From Waterburya agarophytonicola KI4 (GTDB lineage Bacteria; Cyanobacteriota; Cyanobacteriia; Cyanobacteriales; Xenococcaceae): 64,000 bases of DNA. The position numbers and the translations under genes were made by a program. The first letter of the stretch is position 1. Each line of letters starts with the position of its first letter. Below the pieces are notes generated by a model. That model was given only the letters and a program-made list of their open reading frames with translations. It searched no databases and was not told where the DNA came from. Shown here piece by piece: positions 1-9,795 of the stretch. The stretch is taken from contig NZ_JADWDC010000007.1 in NCBI RefSeq assembly GCF_020640915.1, forward strand, positions 1 through 64,000, read 5' to 3'.

Positions 1-111
1 ATCGTCGGTGAAGTTTTGCTGTCTGATGTGGGATAAGAATTATTGGGGATTCAAGATACTCAAATTTGGCTAAAATCTAGTTATTGTTGGCAAATTAAAT
101 ATATTTAAAAC

Positions 112-495
112 ATGACATCAGCTAAAAATGTTCTGGGTGAAGAACTCAAGGTTTGCTGCAAATCTCCCATGACAGGATTTTATCGTACTGGCAAATGCGA
201 AACGGGTTCTCAAGATATGGGCGTGCATATAATATGCGCCGAAGTTACCGCTAAGTTTTTAAAATTTAGTCAGGAAAAGGGTAACGACCTCAGTACTCCC
301 GTTCCGATGTACAATTTTCCTGGTTTAAAGCCAGGAGACTGTTGGTGTCTTTGTGCGACACGGTGGAAAGAAGCTTTAGAAGCGGGTTTTGCTCCACCGA
401 TTAATTTAGAGGCGACTCACGAGAAAATGCTCGATTATTTTCCTTTGGAAGTTTTGAAAGAACATTCTGTAGGATTGATGCAGGGCGATCTATAA
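112..495 (+). CDS. DUF2237 family protein
   Basis: A 127-residue soluble protein that I recognise as DUF2237, a small bacterial family of unknown function. It is rich in cysteine: a CC pair near residue 15, Cys 29, an IICAE segment and a CWCLC cluster around residue 80. This arrangement is typical of the family and could suit metal binding, though that is inference. There is no signal peptide or membrane segment. The length fits the family. It ends 7 nt before the next gene on the same strand, so the two may be co-transcribed, although nothing in the neighbour (a secreted protease) explains its role. Confidence 0.8.
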   Translation: MTSAKNVLGEELKVCCKSPMTGFYRTGKCETGSQDMGVHIICAEVTAKFLKFSQEKGNDLSTPVPMYNFPGLKPGDCWCLCATRWKEALEAGFAPPINLEATHEKMLDYFPLEVLKEHSVGLMQGDL

Positions 496-502
496 AAGTA
501 AG

Positions 503-2170
503 ATGATTAATCTTCAGTCAAATCCTTGTAAGTTTATCGGAGCGATAATTATTGGTGCTAGTTTATCTATCATATCCGTTAGACCTATTATTGCCCTGGA
601 CTTGGATGAAATCGCCAGTTTAGCCGACGAAATTACGGTCAAAATTACCGATCCTGATAGTGGATACAATGGCTCTGGAGTAATATTTAAACAAGAGGAT
701 GGTATTTACTATGTTTTGAGCAATCAGCACGTGGTTGTTGGCGGATCGACTCATGAAATTGAAACTGTTGACGGAATTACCCATCCTGTGGTCTTCAAGC
801 AGGAGATTCCAGGTTTAGACTTGGCAGTTTTGCAGTTTGAAAGCGAAGAGTTTTATCAAGTTGCATCGATGGGAGACTCTGAAAATCTGACTCCGCTACA
901 AACTATATATGTAGCAGGCTTTCCTGCTTCTCAGACCAACTTAGATATTACTTCTGGAGAAATTAGAGCGATCGATCGCGATATTGTCGCCAACCCCAAA
1001 AATCAATTGGGCTATGCTTTATTGTACACAAACCAGACTTTGCCAGGTAGCAGTGGAGGCCCCGTTATCGATGAAGATGGGCGTTTGGTGGGCATTAATG
1101 GAGAAGCTGAAAGAGATGCTATCAGTGGTAGGGATTTAAGTCGAGGCATTCCCATCAATTTATTCAAATCTCTTGCTTTAGATTTTGAATCTCAATCTCA
1201 ATATGAACCCGAACCCGAACCCGAATCTGAAACTGATGCCCTAGAGGACATATTTTCTCAGGCTTATGCTAACTATAGATCTAGCTATTTTTTAGCATAC
1301 AATCCCCTCGGACACGATCGCTCTGTCACTAGTATTGCAGTTAGTAGCAACGGACAGTTGATTGCTAGCGGTAGCAAAGACGAAACAATAAATATTTGGC
1401 ATAGTCAGACAGGACGATTATTACGCACCCTAGAAGGTCATGAGGGAGGCGTTAACAGTCTTGCGATCGCTCCTGATGGATATACTATTGTTAGCGGTAG
1501 CGATGACGGGACTATTAGAGTCTGGAATGGCAATACGGGAGAGTTGTTACGTACTTTAGAAGGTCATACAGGAAGGTTAAACAGCGTTGCGATCGCCTCT
1601 GATGGACGTACTATTGTTAGCGGTAGTAGCGATCGCAATATTATGGTCTGGGACTGGATTGACTGGGAATTGAATGCAATTATTGAAGGTCACGGTCAAG
1701 GAGTAAATAGCGTTGCGATCGCCCCTGACGGAAGCACTATTGTTAGTGGCAGTGACGATCGCAACATTATGGTTTGGGACTTGGCAACCCTAGATTTAAA
1801 AACAACTTTAGAAGGTCATGAGGGAAGCGTTAACAGTGTTGCTATTGCATCGGATGGACGTACGATTGTCAGCGGTAGTAGGGATGAGACTATCATGGTT
1901 TGGGACTGGACTAGTTGGGAATTAAAATTAATTATTGAAGGTCACGAAAGTCAAGTTAATACCGTTCGGGTAAGCAGTGATGGTAAAACTATTTTCAGTG
2001 GCAGCGACGACCGTAGTATTAGAGTTTGGGATCTTGCTACGGGAGAGTTGAAAAACATCTTTCAAGATCGAAATTCAGCCCAAATTCTTGGTTTTGATAC
2101 TAGTTATTACGAACAAATTATTGTCGGAGGAATGAGCGATCGCAGTATTAGAATTTGGCATACAAAGTAG
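503..2170 (+). CDS. trypsin-like serine protease fused to seven WD40 repeats
   Basis: The first 31 residues form a hydrophobic signal or anchor segment. Residues about 40-225 are an HtrA/trypsin-like domain with His76 (SNQHVV), Asp106 (GLDLAVL) and the nucleophile serine near 184 in PGSSGGPV, so the triad is complete. A short Glu/Pro linker (alternating EPEP) around residue 235 leads to seven WD40 units from about residue 265 to the end. Each has a GH...VNSVAI...SGS.D..I.VWD pattern, enough for one closed propeller. The repeats are nearly identical at DNA level, which suggests recent internal duplication. The likely role is a secreted or periplasmic protease whose propeller binds partners or substrates; the substrate is unknown. 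Protease-WD40 fusions are known in cyanobacteria. Confidence 0.85.
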   Translation: MINLQSNPCKFIGAIIIGASLSIISVRPIIALDLDEIASLADEITVKITDPDSGYNGSGVIFKQEDGIYYVLSNQHVVVGGSTHEIETVDGITHPVVFKQEIPGLDLAVLQFESEEFYQVASMGDSENLTPLQTIYVAGFPASQTNLDITSGEIRAIDRDIVANPKNQLGYALLYTNQTLPGSSGGPVIDEDGRLVGINGEAERDAISGRDLSRGIPINLFKSLALDFESQSQYEPEPEPESETDALEDIFSQAYANYRSSYFLAYNPLGHDRSVTSIAVSSNGQLIASGSKDETINIWHSQTGRLLRTLEGHEGGVNSLAIAPDGYTIVSGSDDGTIRVWNGNTGELLRTLEGHTGRLNSVAIASDGRTIVSGSSDRNIMVWDWIDWELNAIIEGHGQGVNSVAIAPDGSTIVSGSDDRNIMVWDLATLDLKTTLEGHEGSVNSVAIASDGRTIVSGSRDETIMVWDWTSWELKLIIEGHESQVNTVRVSSDGKTIFSGSDDRSIRVWDLATGELKNIFQDRNSAQILGFDTSYYEQIIVGGMSDRSIRIWHTK

Positions 2171-2264
2171 CTTCAATTATTAGTCATTAGTTATAATTGC
2201 TGCTTTATCTTTCTATAATCAAACAAAAGTCGAATCTCATTATTGATGGTGTTATTTAAAATTA

Positions 2265-3617
2265 ATGAAACTTCTAAATATTTTTAATGTTGGGCGACGT
2301 TGGTTATCTGCAACTCCCCAAAGAGCTTTAGATGCAGCCTATGGTGCAGCAATTAAGATTAAAGCGATCGAAGACGATCATTTTGACGGTCAGATCGTTT
2401 CTGCTAGCTCTATGGAATATTCGGAAAGTGTCATCAAGGTATTCAGAAATGATGTTAATAGTTATCTCAATACTATTAAGGCTAGATTAGCAGAATTTAG
2501 ATTAAGTCGCGGTTTATTGATTTTTTCTGATACTCAACCTAATGATTCTAGTCAAACTATTGTGCGCTACACCAATGGTTTTGAAGATCCTCGCGAGTTT
2601 ACAATAATCGAAAAACTAGCTTTTATTGATGCTGTAACCGATAAATATAATAATTATAAATATGAAGAAGTAGAGCTTATTCCTACGCGCCGTTTGGAAA
2701 AAAGTAAAAAAGACAATCGTTTAATTATTGATAAAAATAATCGCACTTTAGCATTGAATAGACCAGCCAAAGAAACGAACGGCAAAGAAACAAATACCGA
2801 AACTATTACAGATAAAACTAGTGTCTTGCCTCGTTCTTTTATGCGAACTTTAAATCGCATCAGACAAGAAATAGATCCCAAGGCAGACGATACTGAAGAA
2901 GAAGTAGTCAAGAGATTTCGGAAAAGTCGTAATAAAACAGCTATTTCAATTCGCTTTTTATTAATTCTAATTATTGTTCCCTTACTAACTCATCAAGCAA
3001 GCAAAAGTTTGATTATTACTCCTCTAGTTAAACAATATTTTACCAGTCACGAACAAGAGGTTTTATTTATTAATCATGATATGGAAGAAGAAGCTTTTAT
3101 GGAGTTACATCGTTATGAAGAACAACTCCATTTTAGAAGTATGATTGGCACAATGCCCCGTATTTCTCAAGAAGAAGAAGAAGAAAAAATAAAACGTAAA
3201 GCAGAAGAATTATCGGAAGAATTTCAAGGTAGAGGAATTAATGCGATCGGTAATGTTTTTGCCGATTTATTTTCTTTATTAGCTTTTACAGGAATCATTT
3301 TCTTTTGTAAGCGAGAGATTCAAGTTATCAAATCATTTTTAGATGAAATTGCTTATGGACTAAGCGATAGTGCCAAAGCTTTTCTAATTATTTTGCTCAC
3401 AGATATGTTCGTTGGTTATCACTCTCCCCACGGTTGGGAAATTATTTTAGAAGGTATTGCTCGTCATTTGGGTTTGCCCGAAAATCGCGAATTTAATTTC
3501 TTGTTTATTGCTACCTTTCCCGTGATTCTCGATACTGTATTAAAATATTGGATTTTCCGCTATCTCAATCGTATTTCTCCCTCTTCAGTTGCTACTTATA
3601 AAAATATGAACGAGTAG
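2265..3617 (+). CDS. pxcA: proton extrusion protein PxcA (CemA family)
   Basis: A 450-residue protein matching PxcA (formerly CotA), the cyanobacterial homologue of plastid CemA/Ycf10. It is required for light-induced, sodium-dependent proton extrusion and acts in the cytoplasmic membrane. The N-terminal half is soluble and charged (residues 1-225). The C-terminal half holds about four hydrophobic segments, near residues 228-250, 320-345, 370-385 and 405-425. The opening region with RWLSATPQRALDAAYGAA is characteristic of the family. A stretch of glutamates at about residue 305 is the only low-complexity part. It stands alone, 94 nt after the protease gene. Confidence 0.92.
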   Translation: MKLLNIFNVGRRWLSATPQRALDAAYGAAIKIKAIEDDHFDGQIVSASSMEYSESVIKVFRNDVNSYLNTIKARLAEFRLSRGLLIFSDTQPNDSSQTIVRYTNGFEDPREFTIIEKLAFIDAVTDKYNNYKYEEVELIPTRRLEKSKKDNRLIIDKNNRTLALNRPAKETNGKETNTETITDKTSVLPRSFMRTLNRIRQEIDPKADDTEEEVVKRFRKSRNKTAISIRFLLILIIVPLLTHQASKSLIITPLVKQYFTSHEQEVLFINHDMEEEAFMELHRYEEQLHFRSMIGTMPRISQEEEEEKIKRKAEELSEEFQGRGINAIGNVFADLFSLLAFTGIIFFCKREIQVIKSFLDEIAYGLSDSAKAFLIILLTDMFVGYHSPHGWEIILEGIARHLGLPENREFNFLFIATFPVILDTVLKYWIFRYLNRISPSSVATYKNMNE

Positions 3618-3883
3618 ATTATACAGAATTATACAGATAAGAGATTTACGAAATAATTAGAACTTCAACTATCTTCAGGTTATTTAACTATAGCGCGATC
3701 GCGTCCTTGTTCATTTTTTTCTGTCTTTAGTTTTACAAAAATTTAGCTCTAGTAGCTAAAATGCGATCGCATTCTGAGTCGATCTACGATCTTGATAAGA
3801 TTGAAGAAAATTTCCAGATATTTTCCTGGAACATTTGCTCAGATTTAGCTAGCTTGTAAGCATAATAATAATTTTGTCTATCG

Positions 3884-6709
3884 ATGTCCCACAACTATAA
3901 ATTACTGGCTAACACATTGATTGCGATTGATTGTCTATTGACCAAACCTCTTAGTCTTTTAGTCTATGGCTTGTTCTGTTTTGGAATTAACGTTAACTCG
4001 GTCAAAGCAGAAGACAATATCTTAGTGATTCATTCTCATCATTCAGAATTATCTTGGACAAAACAGCAACAAGCAGAAATAGAAGACGGATTTAAGGAAA
4101 TAAGTAACGAAAATAATATTTTTCATGAATTTTTAGACAGCAAACGCCACCCAGAATTAGGGTATCAACAAGAATTTATCAACTACATCAATAAAAAATA
4201 TACTCGAATCCCAATCGATTTACTGATGGTAGTTGACGACCCCAGTTTACAATTAGTATTAAAGCAACACGATCGCCTTTTGAGCGATGCTCCCGTAGTT
4301 TTTTTGGGCATCCAAAATATTAGACAAGAATTGCTCGATACTCCTTGGCTGACAGGAGTGATTGAAAACTATACGGTAGTAGACACCGCCTTAGAAGCTA
4401 CCAGGCAAATGTGGACTAAGAATATTATTATTATTAATGATTCTACCGAAGCAGGCAAAGCAAATTTAGAACAGATTCAAGAGATCGAACAAGTACCCAA
4501 CCCATCTTTGAAAGTAGAAGTAGTCAACGATTTGGCAGTCAAAGATATTAAAAAACGTCTGGGGGGCTATAGCGATCGCGTTCCCATCTTGCTTTTGGGT
4601 CAATTACGTCAAAACAACCTTCAACAAACAACGGTCGATCCGCAACAAGACACTCAAATTTTACGGGAGCAAATACCCAACCCGATTTATGTTGAAGATG
4701 AAATTCGTCTTGGTAAAGGTGTGGTGGGAGGGAAAATATTCGATCGCAAATACCATGTTAGACAAGCTGTCGAACTAGCTCAAAAAATCTTAAACGGGGC
4801 AAAGCCCGATCAAGTTGGCCCCATAACTTCAGGGAAGAATCGTTGGGTTTTTGATTATCGAGAGTTATTGAAATATAATATCAAGCTAGATCTGCTGCCT
4901 GAAAATAGCGAATTGCTCTATGTCGAACCGCCTTTTTATGTTAAATATAGGACTTTAGTTTTAATTACTGTACTTAGTCTTCTTTGTAGTGTTTTGACGA
5001 TTATTTTATTAGTTGAAAAAATTAGAAAGCGGAATCTAATTAACAAAGCTCTAGCAGAAAACGAACAGAGATATAAAGATTTGGCAGAAGCGGGGGCGAA
5101 TGTATTTTGGGAATTGGACGAGCAACTCAACTATTCTTATATATCTGGCGATGTTGAAGATTTATGTGGCTTAAAACCAGCTGAATTTTTGGGTCACTAT
5201 CCCCCAGATTTACACAACAGTAACTCTAGCTTGGACGTTGATTGGGAACTTTTCAAACGAATTACCGCAACCAAACAGCCTTTGAAAAACTTCACTTTTA
5301 GTCTGCGAGATCGACACAATGGAGTCAGAATATTTAGAATAAATGGAAGCCCTTTATTTAATCAAGAACACAAATTCCAAGGATATCGCGGAGTCAAACA
5401 AGAAATTACCGCAGAACAAAATCTTTATAAAAAAATTGCCTATCAAGCTACTTACGACGATCTGACTGGGTTACTCAATCGGCGAGAATTCAATGAAAAA
5501 CTCAAAAATTCAGTCCAAAAAGCCCAGAAATATCGTACAGAATCAGTTCTCTGTTATCTAGACCTAGATCGCTTTAAAATCGTTAACGATACAGCAGGAC
5601 ACTCAGTCGGCGATCGCCTACTATCAGAGTTGGCTCAACTATTACAAACTACGATTCGCAAGGAAGATACTCTCGGTAGATTGGGGGGAGACGAATTCGG
5701 TCTAATCTTAGAAGGTTGTTCGATCTCTGAAGCAGAGCAAGTGTGCGAGCAACTAATCTTTGCCATTAATAACTATCGTATCAAGTGGAAAAATGTAGAA
5801 TTTGATGTTGGGGTTAGTATTGGGATGGTGGGTATTGCTCAACAATCTATCGATGCAGCAGAGTTATTGAGTCGTGCGGATCTAGCTTGCTATCAAGCGA
5901 AAAATTTGGGTAGGGGTCGAGTTTATATTGCCGAAAATAATAGTTCAGAAATCGATCTACAACAGACTCAAATGGGGCATATTGCTAATGTGTCCCAAGC
6001 AATTAAGGAAAATCGTTTTTATCTGGTCAAACAGTCAATTAAGCCAATGGTTGATGATGGTAAACAACGCCTACATTATGAATTGTTATTACGTCTTAAA
6101 GATCGTGCGGGAAATCTAATTACTCCTGAAGAGTTTATTCCCGTAGCAGAGCGTTATGGCGTAATTACTATTGTTGATCGCTGGGTATTAAAAACTACTC
6201 TAGATTCTTATCCTCGATATTTTGCTGACGACAAGGCTCTAGTGTCGATTAATTTGTCTGGTGCTAGTATTAATGACGAAAGATTTACTAGTTTTGCGAT
6301 CGATTTAATTAAAAAATCTCAAGTACCAGGAGACTGTCTCTGTTTTGAAATTACCGAAACTGCTGCTATCTCTCAAATCAGTCACGCACAAAAATTTATC
6401 GCCACCATGAAAGACTTAGGAGTTAAATTTGCTTTAGATGATTTTGGCAGTGGTGTATCTTCTTTTGGCTATCTTAAAAATCTCTCCGTAGACTATCTTA
6501 AAATTGATGGCAGTCTGGTCAAGGCAATTATCAATGAAGATTACGACCACGCAATTGTTAATTCGATTAATGAAGTCGCTCACCTCATGGGAATCAAAAC
6601 TATTGCCGAATTTGTGGAAAACGACCGAATACTAAAACGCTTGGGGGATATTAATATTGACTACGCTCAAGGCTATGTTATGGGAAAACCCGTTGCGATC
6701 GCATCTTAA
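3884..6709 (+). CDS. sensor protein with ABC-type ligand-binding, PAS, GGDEF and EAL domains
   Basis: A 941-residue cyclic-di-GMP enzyme. After an N-terminal signal/anchor (about residues 20-42) comes a periplasmic ABC substrate-binding-like domain (45-330). A membrane segment follows near 356-378, then a PAS/PAC region (395-515), a diguanylate cyclase domain and a phosphodiesterase domain. The GGDEF motif is intact near residue 600 and is preceded by an RKED inhibitory I-site at the usual five-residue distance. The EAL signature reads ELL, but the catalytic glutamate is kept, as are the DDFGSG, LKIDGSL and QGYVMGKP motifs. Both activities are therefore plausible. The ligand is unknown. It is flanked by unrelated genes and is probably monocistronic. 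Confidence 0.88.
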   Translation: MSHNYKLLANTLIAIDCLLTKPLSLLVYGLFCFGINVNSVKAEDNILVIHSHHSELSWTKQQQAEIEDGFKEISNENNIFHEFLDSKRHPELGYQQEFINYINKKYTRIPIDLLMVVDDPSLQLVLKQHDRLLSDAPVVFLGIQNIRQELLDTPWLTGVIENYTVVDTALEATRQMWTKNIIIINDSTEAGKANLEQIQEIEQVPNPSLKVEVVNDLAVKDIKKRLGGYSDRVPILLLGQLRQNNLQQTTVDPQQDTQILREQIPNPIYVEDEIRLGKGVVGGKIFDRKYHVRQAVELAQKILNGAKPDQVGPITSGKNRWVFDYRELLKYNIKLDLLPENSELLYVEPPFYVKYRTLVLITVLSLLCSVLTIILLVEKIRKRNLINKALAENEQRYKDLAEAGANVFWELDEQLNYSYISGDVEDLCGLKPAEFLGHYPPDLHNSNSSLDVDWELFKRITATKQPLKNFTFSLRDRHNGVRIFRINGSPLFNQEHKFQGYRGVKQEITAEQNLYKKIAYQATYDDLTGLLNRREFNEKLKNSVQKAQKYRTESVLCYLDLDRFKIVNDTAGHSVGDRLLSELAQLLQTTIRKEDTLGRLGGDEFGLILEGCSISEAEQVCEQLIFAINNYRIKWKNVEFDVGVSIGMVGIAQQSIDAAELLSRADLACYQAKNLGRGRVYIAENNSSEIDLQQTQMGHIANVSQAIKENRFYLVKQSIKPMVDDGKQRLHYELLLRLKDRAGNLITPEEFIPVAERYGVITIVDRWVLKTTLDSYPRYFADDKALVSINLSGASINDERFTSFAIDLIKKSQVPGDCLCFEITETAAISQISHAQKFIATMKDLGVKFALDDFGSGVSSFGYLKNLSVDYLKIDGSLVKAIINEDYDHAIVNSINEVAHLMGIKTIAEFVENDRILKRLGDINIDYAQGYVMGKPVAIAS

Positions 6710-6724
6710 ATATAGAGAACAAAA

Positions 6725-7495
6725 TTATTGAGATTCGGATAATTGAGTAGCAGAAGGTATTGTTGCACCATCTAACACCATGGTATTGAGTAAGGTGGGA
6801 GATATTTGGCTGAAGTTGACATCAGAATCGATGATCGAGACTTGACTGTAGTTGGGATGGGGATTGGTCAATTTCCAGCGAAAAGTATGGAGGATATCCC
6901 ATTCAGCTCGATCTTCCTCGGGATTTATATTTTTAACTCCAACTAGGCTGGTAATAAATTCAATAGCTTCTCCCGATTGAAGACGATAATCTGCGGGGGC
7001 ATCTTCAAAAACCAATTCAAATTGCTGTAGATTATTGTGATTTTGAAAATGATGACGTTGTTTGCAGAGATCGCAATTTACGACATCCCAATAAAAAGGA
7101 AATCTATCGGCTCGATCGTATTGATAACCTCCTATAGGCGGATCGTTATAAGGAGTGGATAACCTTTTGCCAGATTGGTCTACAATGCCATGAGGATCTT
7201 TTTCTACATAACTGACCCAATTAAAATGATCGTAACCAAGATCGGATGCTAACTTGCCCAGATCGATATTTTCTCCTTGGCTATTTCTGGGGGAAAACTG
7301 AGTAATTATCCTCGCACCAATTACTATGTGAGTAATACTGCTATTGTTGATAACGTCGCGATCTACAGTCGATAGCTTGTCATCATTTATTTTTTGGTTA
7401 TTATTAGATTCTCCATAAGCAATACTATCTCTTGAAAATACAGATAATAAAACACCCGCAGTAAGAGTAAAAAATATTAGTATTTTAAAATTCAT
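6725..7495 (-). CDS. secreted protein of unknown function
   Basis: A 256-residue protein with an N-terminal hydrophobic signal peptide (residues about 4-26, ending SIAYG), so it is probably exported. I do not recognise a family. A CDLC motif lies in the middle (VVNCDLCKQRHHF), followed by a segment resembling an immunoglobulin-like or beta-rich fold. The C-terminal end is polar. It is convergent with the GGDEF/EAL gene, with a 15-nt gap, and divergent from the BrkB-like gene. There is no operon partner to suggest a role. Confidence 0.6.
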   Translation of the reverse strand: MNFKILIFFTLTAGVLLSVFSRDSIAYGESNNNQKINDDKLSTVDRDVINNSSITHIVIGARIITQFSPRNSQGENIDLGKLASDLGYDHFNWVSYVEKDPHGIVDQSGKRLSTPYNDPPIGGYQYDRADRFPFYWDVVNCDLCKQRHHFQNHNNLQQFELVFEDAPADYRLQSGEAIEFITSLVGVKNINPEEDRAEWDILHTFRWKLTNPHPNYSQVSIIDSDVNFSQISPTLLNTMVLDGATIPSATQLSESQ

Positions 7496-7687
7496 TTATA
7501 TATCGAAATTGGAAATTTTTTATATACGTACATATTACTACGTGACTTCACGTATATTTTCCCAATGACAATTAATTAGTACAATCTTTATCAAAAATAG
7601 TACTTAGAAGAAGATTTTCTTCATGAAAAACTTAGATATTGTATAAAGGTTGAGATAAAGAAACTTATAAAACCCAATTTCGCCTCA

Positions 7688-8560
7688 ATGAATTTACGTA
7701 AAGTCGTCCGACTATTAAAAGAAACTTTCCAAGAATGGCAAAAAGATAAAGCATCGCGAATTGCAGCAGCTTTGGCTTATTACACTGTTTTTTCAATTTC
7801 ACCTTTGTTAGTAATTGCGATCGCAATTGCAGGAGCGTTTTTTGGACAAGATACAGCCCAAGAGGAAATTACCTCTCGACTAACTGAATTGGTAGGAGAA
7901 GATGGTGTTAAACCGATTCTCATGGCTCTGAACAATATTAGTCAGCCCAAAATTCGCGGGTTGGCTTCTTTAATTAGTATAGGAGTACTGGTGCTTGGAG
8001 CTTCGGGGATTTTTGCTCAATTACAAGACGCATTAAATACGGTTTGGAAAGTTAAACCACAACCAGGACAAGGGATGTTACTATTTATTCGCAAGCGATT
8101 GTCTTCATTCTTGATGGTGTTAGCAATTGGGTTTTTGTTGATGCTATCTTTGATTTTAAGTGCTGTTGTGGCTACCTTAAGCCAGTATCGTACAGATTTT
8201 TTACCAGGCTCGCAAATTCTCTGGGAAAATCTAGATTTTATTGTCTCTTTGGGTTTGATGACTTTTTTGTTTGGTTTGATGTTTAAATACGTACCAGATG
8301 TCACAATTGCCTGGAAAGATGTTTTTGTCGGCTCGTTAATTACAGCTTTACTATTTATCTTTGGTAAATTTTTGCTTGGTGTATATATTAGTAGAGGTAG
8401 TCTCGGCTCTGCATATGGTGCTGCGGGATCTTTAATCGTATTCCTGGCTTGGGTATATTATTCAGCACAAATTATCTTGTTCGGGGCAGAATTTACTCAA
8501 GTTTATAGTCGGATGTACGGTTCAAAAATTAAACCCAATAAGCATTCTCAGATTGATTGA
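7688..8560 (+). CDS. YihY/BrkB family membrane protein
   Basis: A 290-residue integral membrane protein of the YihY/virulence factor BrkB family. The sequence shows the family opening (AALAYYTVFSISPLLVIAIA) and about six hydrophobic segments spread over the length. The typical C-terminal pattern GSLGSAYGAAGSLIVFLAWVYYSAQI-like is present around residues 238-265. The molecular function of the family is not settled; E. coli YihY is not a ribonuclease as once thought, and transporter roles have been proposed. Start ATG follows a long AT-rich leader. It stands alone between divergent and convergent neighbours. Confidence 0.9.
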   Translation: MNLRKVVRLLKETFQEWQKDKASRIAAALAYYTVFSISPLLVIAIAIAGAFFGQDTAQEEITSRLTELVGEDGVKPILMALNNISQPKIRGLASLISIGVLVLGASGIFAQLQDALNTVWKVKPQPGQGMLLFIRKRLSSFLMVLAIGFLLMLSLILSAVVATLSQYRTDFLPGSQILWENLDFIVSLGLMTFLFGLMFKYVPDVTIAWKDVFVGSLITALLFIFGKFLLGVYISRGSLGSAYGAAGSLIVFLAWVYYSAQIILFGAEFTQVYSRMYGSKIKPNKHSQID

Positions 8561-8634
8561 ATGTTATTGGTTATTTGTCATTGGTTATTAGTTATTGGTC
8601 ATTTTAGACTTTTTCAGTAAGCCCTAATTATCAA

Positions 8635-9717
8635 TTATCTAAAAGGCGGAGCATGCATCAATCCGCCATCTTTCCACAAAGCATTTAAACCCCGTTCGAA
8701 ATTAAATGGCTTGCCAATATTACGATCGTAAATCTCTCCATAATTACCAACGTGCTTGATAATTCTCAGGGCAAAATCATTGTTTAATCCCAAATTATTT
8801 TCGACACTTTCCGCAAATAAAAAACGTTTAATTGGAGGATTTTTTGTTTGGGCAAAGCGATCGATATTTTGAGAATTAATGCCCAATTCTTCTGCCTCAA
8901 TTAGGGCATAAATTACCCATTTGACTACATCAAACCATTGAGAATCGCCATTAGCTACCAACGGTCCTAATGGTTCTTTGGATAAAACCTCGGATAATAC
9001 TAAATGGTCGTCAGGTAAGGCGAACTCTTGACGACGGATGGTCAATTGAGAGCGATCGCTAGTGGCAGCGTCACAACTTCCCGTTTCATAAGCTTTATAC
9101 AGAAGGTCTGCATCTTCAAATACAATCGGAGAATAATTTAAGCTCAATCTTCTCATGCGATCGGCTAAATTTTGTTGGTTAGTCGTTCCCGATAAAACGC
9201 AAACTGATTTATTATCTAGGTCTTCTAAAGTCTTGATTCCACTGGCTTGAGTAGTAAGTAATCCTTGACCGTCATAAAACGTTGTAGGAGCAAATTCCAT
9301 CCCTAGAGAAGTATCACGACTTAATGTCCAAGTGGTATTGCGACTGAGCAAATCGACTTTTCCCGAAGTTACCGCGCTAAAACGTTCTTCTGCATTCAGA
9401 TTGCGGTATTCTACTTTAGTAGGATCGTCAAATAAAGCTGCTGCTATTGCTTTACACAAATCTACATCCAGCCCTGAATATTGACCGTTGGAATCGACAG
9501 AGCTAAATCCTGGTAGTTGTCCGTTGACACCACAAATCAATTTCCCTCTTTTAGTTACTGTTGCCAAACGACTATCGGCGTTGGTTAGCCCATTTAGGTC
9601 ATTATTCGAGTTTTTTGTCCTGTTACTATTACTACTACAGCCATTACCAATAGCAGTAACTATTAAAATTAAGCATAAAGGACTGAATTTTTGTCTTAAA
9701 GTTGTCCAAGCAAACAT
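8635..9717 (-). CDS. amino-acid ABC transporter substrate-binding lipoprotein (copy 1)
   Basis: A 360-residue periplasmic binding protein of the AapJ/BztA type (family 3 solute-binding proteins for polar or general amino acids). An N-terminal hydrophobic segment ends at a lone cysteine (NGC), consistent with a lipoprotein, although the position -3 residue is atypical. Family features include GKLICGVNGQLPGFS, the GLDVDLCKAIAAALF segment and the C-terminal NYGEIYDRNIG. It is about half identical to the next gene upstream (9796-10887), so the two are tandem duplicates. No permease or ATPase gene lies in the window, so the transporter partners must be elsewhere. Confidence 0.88.
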   Translation of the reverse strand: MFAWTTLRQKFSPLCLILIVTAIGNGCSSNSNRTKNSNNDLNGLTNADSRLATVTKRGKLICGVNGQLPGFSSVDSNGQYSGLDVDLCKAIAAALFDDPTKVEYRNLNAEERFSAVTSGKVDLLSRNTTWTLSRDTSLGMEFAPTTFYDGQGLLTTQASGIKTLEDLDNKSVCVLSGTTNQQNLADRMRRLSLNYSPIVFEDADLLYKAYETGSCDAATSDRSQLTIRRQEFALPDDHLVLSEVLSKEPLGPLVANGDSQWFDVVKWVIYALIEAEELGINSQNIDRFAQTKNPPIKRFLFAESVENNLGLNNDFALRIIKHVGNYGEIYDRNIGKPFNFERGLNALWKDGGLMHAPPFR

Positions 9718-9795
9718 ATTGCAGTACTTGATATTAATTAGAATAGATAAACTAATAGTTTAAAAGTAGCAGGCAGCAATTAGCAATAAGTGCAA

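Noticed and set aside
1-36. Possible 3' end of a coding sequence (IVGEVLLSDVG then stop)
   Set aside because: Only eleven codons are visible, so it cannot be told from chance.
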